Of a DNA stretch of 9,659 bases, positions 6,419 through 9,659 are shown piece after piece. The notes below the pieces were generated by a model, which worked only from the letters and a program-made list of their open reading frames with translations, did no database searches and had not been told where the DNA came from. Position numbers and translations under genes: made by a program. The stretch lies in NCBI GenBank assembly GCA_013360535.1, contig JABWBL010000089.1, positions 1-9,659 of the forward strand. Direction: 5' to 3'. This DNA is from Planctomycetaceae bacterium. Lineage in GTDB: Bacteria; Planctomycetota; UBA1135; GCA-002686595. Each line of letters opens with the position of its first letter. Position 1 is the stretch's first letter.

Positions 6419-7960
6419 TCAAGGTTGGTAGGTCAGCTCGACGCCGTTCGAGAGATGCGTCGTCTTGCACGCCGGCGGGTCGCGGAACCACGCCTGCACG
6501 TAGGTCGTCGTGCCGACCGACCATGGATTGCCGAGCGAAGTCGGATTGGCGAGCTGGTGAGCGTTCCAGTCGAGCAGGAAGGCTCCGTCGCAGGCGTTCA
6601 GCGTGCCGCCCGAGGTCAGCGAGGGCGTTCGCTCGGTCGGCGCCTTGACGCACATCAGGCTCGCGCCGCCCGTGCACCACTGCGTGGCCGCGGGGGCGAG
6701 ACCGTAGAAGATCAGGCCCTGCTTCTGGCCTTCGACGTTGGCCACGTGGATCAGCACCGAGTTGGAGTGCGCCACGTTGGGATGGTTGGAGGCCGAGATC
6801 GCGGCGACGCAGTTGTTCGTGGTGGTGCCTGCCGTGCAGTACACGGCCGGCAGCGACGCGTCGCAGGTGGAGACGGTCAGGTCCCAGCGCTTGAGGGTGC
6901 CGAAGTCCCACATCGAGAAGTCTCGGATCTTCAGCGTCCACGTGCCGTTGGGATCCTGGCCGATGAAGTTGTCGAACGAGCCCTCGGGTGAGACGAGGGG
7001 GACGACGACCATGTTGGCGTAGACAGGGTCGGTCACCGGCACGAGCGCCGTGGGACTGAACAGCGTGCCGTTGAAGACGTTGTCCCAGATGCCGCCGTTT
7101 CGGGTCGACAGCTTCACCTCGGTGCCGGTGGGGGAGATCAGGGAGATGTCCATGAGGGAGCTGTAGGTGTGCGTGATCTCGGCATAGACGGTGATCTTCG
7201 AGATCGAAGTGCCCAGCCCGCTCGCGACGATCGAGTCGTTGACGATCGTGCCCTGAAACCATGTTGCCGGCGAGCTCGAGAAGGTCGTCGAGGTGCTCGG
7301 GGGCGGTGCCAGGAGGGTCGACGTGATCGAGAGAGACCAGCTGTCCAGCGACCCCACACTCGGCGTCAGGACATCCTGGATCGAGAGCGTCCAGGTGCCG
7401 TTGGGATCCTCGCCGCGGAACGCGGACAGGCGCCCCTCGGGAGACAGCAACGGCGGGACCGAACCGTTCATCAGGATGTGGTCGGTCACCGGATCGTTGG
7501 TGTTGTCGTCCCAGAGCGTGCCGTTGAAGACGTTCGACGGCCCGTTTTGGCTCGAGATCGTCACGGTCGTACCGGCGGGCGAGCGCAGCTTGATGATGAG
7601 GTCGTAGTTCCGGGGGTGCTGAATCGCGGTCGCGAGATCGACGTCCCACAGCGACGGACCCGCGCCGCTGACGACGGCGGTGAAGGTCGTCAGGCCGAGG
7701 TCGGCGATCGGTCCCGTCGTGCCCGAGACGTTCAGCGGCGTCGGCGTCGAGCCGCCGCACGTCGGTGCGTAGACAAATTGGGGCGTCTGGGTCGTGGTGG
7801 AGGCGGGCGCGCGCGCCTCGTCGATGCGTTGAGCGAGGTTCGACCGCCTGGTCTGGTGGACCGCACCTGCCGGGAAACCAAACTGCTGCGAGGCGAAGAC
7901 CGGTGCGGCGAATGCCAAGGCGATGCCGGTGACGACCGTTCGGGCGAGTGCGAATCCCAT
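6419..7960 (-). CDS. Secreted protein with two P/Homo B domains and the shared C-terminal module
   Basis: This 513-residue exported protein has a signal peptide (MGFALARTVVTGIALAFAAPVFA) cut before SQQFG. Two P/Homo B (proprotein-convertase P) beta-sandwich domains lie at about 76-212 and 237-365. Each has the hallmarks YDLIIKLRSPAGT or MDISLISPTGT, VFNGTLWDD or VFNGTLFSP, LLSPEGRLSAF or LVSPEGSFDNF, and EDPNGTWTL or QDPNGTWTL. Residues 374-513 match the C-terminal module of the beta-helix pair (YCTAG, GLIFYG, RTPSLTSGG, DWNAH, VQAWFRDP). P domains normally sit beside a subtilisin-type or other protease, but no protease domain is present here, so they may bind or stabilise a partner. ATG 7960-7958 is chosen because AGAGGA lies just upstream and a signal peptide follows; the frame is open to 8089. 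The promoter-like motif is at 8039-8064. Confidence 0.92.
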   Translation of the reverse strand: MGFALARTVVTGIALAFAAPVFASQQFGFPAGAVHQTRRSNLAQRIDEARAPASTTTQTPQFVYAPTCGGSTPTPLNVSGTTGPIADLGLTTFTAVVSGAGPSLWDVDLATAIQHPRNYDLIIKLRSPAGTTVTISSQNGPSNVFNGTLWDDNTNDPVTDHILMNGSVPPLLSPEGRLSAFRGEDPNGTWTLSIQDVLTPSVGSLDSWSLSITSTLLAPPPSTSTTFSSSPATWFQGTIVNDSIVASGLGTSISKITVYAEITHTYSSLMDISLISPTGTEVKLSTRNGGIWDNVFNGTLFSPTALVPVTDPVYANMVVVPLVSPEGSFDNFIGQDPNGTWTLKIRDFSMWDFGTLKRWDLTVSTCDASLPAVYCTAGTTTNNCVAAISASNHPNVAHSNSVLIHVANVEGQKQGLIFYGLAPAATQWCTGGASLMCVKAPTERTPSLTSGGTLNACDGAFLLDWNAHQLANPTSLGNPWSVGTTTYVQAWFRDPPACKTTHLSNGVELTYQP

Positions 7961-7964
7961 GGAG

Positions 7965-7970
7965 TCCTCT
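7965..7970 (-). promoter_or_regulatory. Ribosome binding site AGAGGA for the P-domain gene
   Basis: AGAGGA on the minus strand ends 4 bases before ATG 7960-7958. With the signal peptide directly after the ATG, it rules out the 43-codon upstream extension of the frame. Confidence 0.7.
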
Positions 7971-8038
7971 CGATGGTTGGGAGGGGGCGTTCGTCCAGAT
8001 CGCGAGATCGGCGACGGGCGAACCAAGCCAGCTAGGCG

Positions 8039-8064
8039 GGGAAGTGCCTTGAGCCTACACGGAT
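8039..8064 (-). promoter_or_regulatory. Predicted promoter region for the P-domain gene
   Basis: The minus strand reads ATCCGTGTAGGCT (8064-8052) and then AGGCACTTCCC (8049-8039). The 11-mer is identical to 4202-4192, and the first part is a diverged form of the motif before the two beta-helix genes. A possible -10 is TAGGCT (8057-8052). The leader to the ATG would be about 85 bases, longer than for the paralogue pair. Confidence 0.45.
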
Positions 8065-8552
8065 CCGGCTTCTCCCGCCCAAGACACATCCGACCTGCGG
8101 CGGCGGTGGGTGGTCGTCGCCTCGATCCAGGCCGGGGCGCTCGTCGCCGAAACCCGACAGTTCCGCGGACTCGCCGTGGACGTCGTCGACGTCACAACGG
8201 CCACGGCCCGCTCGCAGCGCATCCGGAGGGCGCGCTCATCCGTCAGGAGTTGGGGCAGCCGCCGACGGTGGAGGTGCCGTTGCCGCGGGGGCACTGGATG
8301 GTGGCGCCGTCGCAGTAGGAGGCGACGGAGCCGCCGCTCGTGCTGCGCGCTCGAGGTGAAGTTCGACGAGCACAGCGTCCTCTGACCGAAACGAGAGAAC
8401 TGGCGAGGCTGCATCGGGAGCGGGGCTCGACGCTTTCGAGACTCGGGATTCAGCGACCGAGCAGTTGAGGACCAGGTACCGGAAGGCACCAGTTCGAGCG
8501 CGGCATCCATTGACTTGTCGCTCGAAACCAGCGTCCTCCCTAGGATGAACGC
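8065..8552. other. Gene-poor interval
   Basis: This stretch of almost 490 bases holds no convincing intact gene. It contains the Cys-rich remnant described at 8243-8339. The plus-strand frame at about 8110-8385 becomes an Arg/Trp-rich run typical of a non-coding shadow. A TTGACT at 8510-8515 resembles a -35 for the gene at 8553 but lacks a properly spaced -10. Confidence 0.5.
8243..8339 (-). pseudogene. Remnant of a planctomycete Cys-rich C-terminal module
   Basis: The minus strand encodes SGGSVASYCDGATIQCPRG followed by NGTSTVGGCPNS and a TGA at 8245-8243. This resembles the 'YCxG...CPCGN...GCxNS' opening of the C-terminal region found in many secreted planctomycete proteins, where the chain normally continues far beyond NS. 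Upstream, the same frame turns into Arg-rich nonsense. A different frame (LCSSNFTSSAQ) looks more protein-like there, suggesting a frameshift near 8340. I infer a decayed gene end. The family match is from memory. Confidence 0.45.
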
Positions 8553-9116
8553 ATGAGAATCGAGCAAGTTTCACGGCGTCTGCGGAGTCTCTGCGCGACG
8601 GGCAGTTTGCTCTTGGCGCTGTGCGCCGCCTCGTCGTGCACTCACGAGAACCCGCAATCAACGGCATCCGCGGGACGGAAACTGCTGCGTTTCGAGGTCG
8701 TTCCAGCGCTTGTGCCCGAGTGCGGCAACGTGACACTGGAAGGCTACGACCTCGAGACCGCTGACGTCAGGATGCGGGCCGGCGTGCTGTCCGACGGCAC
8801 GGCCGGGAAGAGGATCCTCTTCATGGACCCCACTTGGGGGCCCCACGACATCAGCGTGTTCGTTTGTGATGGTGCCAGCGCCGCCGCTGAAGGCCCGCGC
8901 GTCGTGATCGAAGCCCTGTGGTCCGGATCGAAGTCCAGCCACGAGACCCGCGAGATCCATGCCGGGGCCGGCGCATTCGGCTCAATCCGAGCCAATCGTC
9001 CTTTGGACAATCCGAACGGAGCGCTCGTGGTCCAGTTTGCGGTCGAAGTCGAAACTGGGGCCGACGACTACCGACGCAGCATCAACGGCGACGCCGTCGT
9101 CAAGCCGTGGCCTTGA
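8553..9116 (+). CDS. Predicted exported protein or lipoprotein of unknown function (187 aa)
   Basis: ATG 8553 is preceded by AGGA (8542-8545) with a 7-base spacer. The N-terminus is basic (RRLR), then hydrophobic (GSLLLALCAASSC). Cys29 in ASSC is a passable but non-canonical lipobox, followed by a polar linker (THENPQSTASAG). The mature part (about 43-187) is predicted beta-rich, with two more cysteines (57 and 105) that could form a disulfide, and a conspicuous FMDPTWGPHDISVFVCDG stretch. It could be a small immunoglobulin-like or carbohydrate-binding-like sandwich, but I recognise no family. Early codons include AGA, CAA, TCA, GTT and TTG, which the neighbouring transporter gene rarely or never uses, hinting at different origin or weak expression. 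TAGGAT (8541-8546) could also be a -10 giving a leaderless mRNA. It converges on the remnant at 9144-9275. Confidence 0.7.
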   Translation: MRIEQVSRRLRSLCATGSLLLALCAASSCTHENPQSTASAGRKLLRFEVVPALVPECGNVTLEGYDLETADVRMRAGVLSDGTAGKRILFMDPTWGPHDISVFVCDGASAAAEGPRVVIEALWSGSKSSHETREIHAGAGAFGSIRANRPLDNPNGALVVQFAVEVETGADDYRRSINGDAVVKPWP

Positions 9117-9143
9117 TCGCGTAGCGGCCCGGCGGGGTCCGCC

Positions 9144-9275
9144 TCACGGCGTGCAAGCCACGACGAGCGCGTTCGAGGGGTTCGTGGTGGCTGGGCCTCC
9201 GGCAGCGGCGGGGTTGCGGTACCAGACCTGGTAGATGACGGTGGTGCCGGCGGGAGGGATGGAGCCGGCGAGGCT
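9144..9275 (-). pseudogene. C-terminal remnant of a secreted protein with the planctomycete tail module
   Basis: The minus strand reads SLAGSIPPAGTTVIYQVWYR, then NPAAAGGPATTNPSNALVV and ACTP, ending at TGA 9146-9144. It matches the final strand pattern of the shared C-terminal module: PVFAQWWSRDP...GLTNAVQF in the beta-helix genes and TTYVQAWFRDP...HLSNGVEL in the P-domain gene. Upstream of about 9275 the frame shows no module signature, no signal peptide and biased low-information residues. I read it as the tail of a gene whose body is lost. The open frame does continue upstream, so a short real protein cannot be excluded. Confidence 0.5.
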
Positions 9276-9560
9276 CGCGAGTATGGGGGCGAGGCGACGC
9301 ATGGGGGTGCTGGCGCTGCCAATGCCGTCGTCTTTGTCCAGCTCGGAGGAGCGGGGCTTCGTTCGGAGCGGTCCCATCGTGGGGTTGGAAGTGGCGTGCG
9401 CCGTTGACGGGTCGTCTTCGGTTGTCGATCCTCGATCGGTCGCATCCGAAGCGGCACGCGCTCCACGGAATTGAGAGCGCACGGCGCCTCCACTCAACGA
9501 TCTCATGGCCACAACTTCGCCCGCGACACTGGTCGGCTACCGAACTGAACTGACGCACCG
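9276..9560. other. No recognisable gene
   Basis: The frames on both strands are Arg/Ser/Pro-rich shadows without signal peptides, domains or good ribosome binding sites. I see nothing supportable between the secreted-protein remnant and the insertion-sequence end. Confidence 0.5.
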
Positions 9561-9659
9561 TGTACCGCTCCAGATTTTCTGGACCGTGGGTTGAGGGTAA
9601 TCAGGCCGACGCCTTTTGCGCAAGGAGCTCCCTGCGGACGGCGGCGGGGGCACGGTGGC
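9561..9659 (-). mobile_element. End of an IS3-family (IS150-like) insertion sequence, running off the window
   Basis: Bases 9561-9585 begin TGTACCGCTCCAGATTTTCT and then GGACC. This closely resembles the TGTACTGCaCCcATTTTgtTGGAC terminal inverted repeat of IS150 and its relatives (from memory). A minus-strand reading frame ends at 9601, about 40 bases inside the terminus, which is the usual place for the end of the IS3 transposase frame. The other terminus and the target-site duplication lie outside the window or cannot be checked. Bases just outside (CACCG 9556-9560) would be one side of a duplication. Confidence 0.5.
9601..9659 (-). CDS. C-terminal tail of a probable IS3-family transposase (5' part beyond window)
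   Basis: The frame enters from the right edge and reads HRAPAAVRRELLAQKASA before TGA 9603-9601. Only 18 residues are visible, so the family cannot be called from the protein itself. The call rests on the adjacent IS150-like terminus at 9561. The basic, Ala-rich tail is compatible with an OrfB (DDE integrase-core) C-terminus. Confidence 0.4.
   Translation of the reverse strand, partial: HRAPAAVRRELLAQKASA

Noticed and set aside
7961..8089. 43-codon upstream extension of the P-domain gene
   Set aside because: It would bury the signal peptide and run through the promoter-like motif. AGAGGA precedes the ATG at 7960.
8110..8385. Plus-strand frame of about 91 codons
   Set aside because: The first 40 residues look mildly protein-like, but the rest is an Arg/Trp run antisense to the Cys-rich remnant. 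No ribosome binding site is seen.
8510..8546. TTGACT and TAGGAT as a -35/-10 pair for the exported-protein gene
   Set aside because: The spacing is 25 bases, too long for a sigma-70 promoter. TAGGAT is more simply explained by the Shine-Dalgarno sequence.
9131..9143. GGCGG-GGT-CCGCC hairpin after the exported-protein gene as a terminator
   Set aside because: The stem is only 5 bp, there is no T-run, and such stems are expected by chance at this GC content.
9235..9474. Plus-strand frame of 79 codons
   Set aside because: It has no domain, no ribosome site and biased composition, and it starts inside the antisense of the tail remnant.

Overview
This is a GC-rich window that looks like part of a chromosome from the phylum Planctomycetota. 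The reason is the protein style. Three secreted proteins end in the same cysteine-containing module of about 140 residues, two of them carry the double DxNxNGIPDxC calcium-loop motif, and a broken copy of the Cys-rich 'YCxG...CPxGNG...GCxNS' signature is also present. These features are typical of large secreted planctomycete proteins. The taxonomic call rests on my memory of such proteins, not on a search.

Layout, left to right. Positions 1-219 hold the C-terminal end of an unidentified plus-strand gene, which overlaps tail to tail with a small charged minus-strand gene (201-389). Two tandem minus-strand paralogues follow (413-2206 and 2342-4162). Both are secreted right-handed beta-helix (pectin-lyase-fold) proteins with Pmp-like GGxI/FxxN repeats, a double calcium loop and the shared C-terminal module. 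Divergent from the second is a complete plus-strand OPT-family oligopeptide transporter (4305-6179), ending just before a 10-bp stem hairpin. A gene-free stretch with a REP-like palindrome separates it from a minus-strand secreted protein (6419-7960) with two P/Homo B domains and the same C-terminal module.

The right end (about 8040-9659) looks like a decay and insertion zone. It holds a frame-broken remnant of a planctomycete Cys-rich module (8243-8339), a small predicted exported protein or lipoprotein with AT-richer codon use (8553-9116), a C-terminal remnant of another secreted protein (9144-9275), and the end of an IS3/IS150-like insertion sequence running off the edge (9561-9659).

How the parts may work together: the three intact secreted proteins share more than a tail. 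A motif close to TCCGTGgTAgCTTCT precedes the two tandem genes at nearly the same distance from the start, and a diverged form precedes the P-domain gene. Two of the three also share an 11-mer, AGGCACTTCCC, next to the presumed transcription start. They may therefore be co-regulated surface or exported proteins, with the shared tail as a possible export or anchoring module. The transporter may simply import peptides; nothing in the sequence ties it to the secreted proteins beyond its divergent position. No tRNA, rRNA or CRISPR array was seen.
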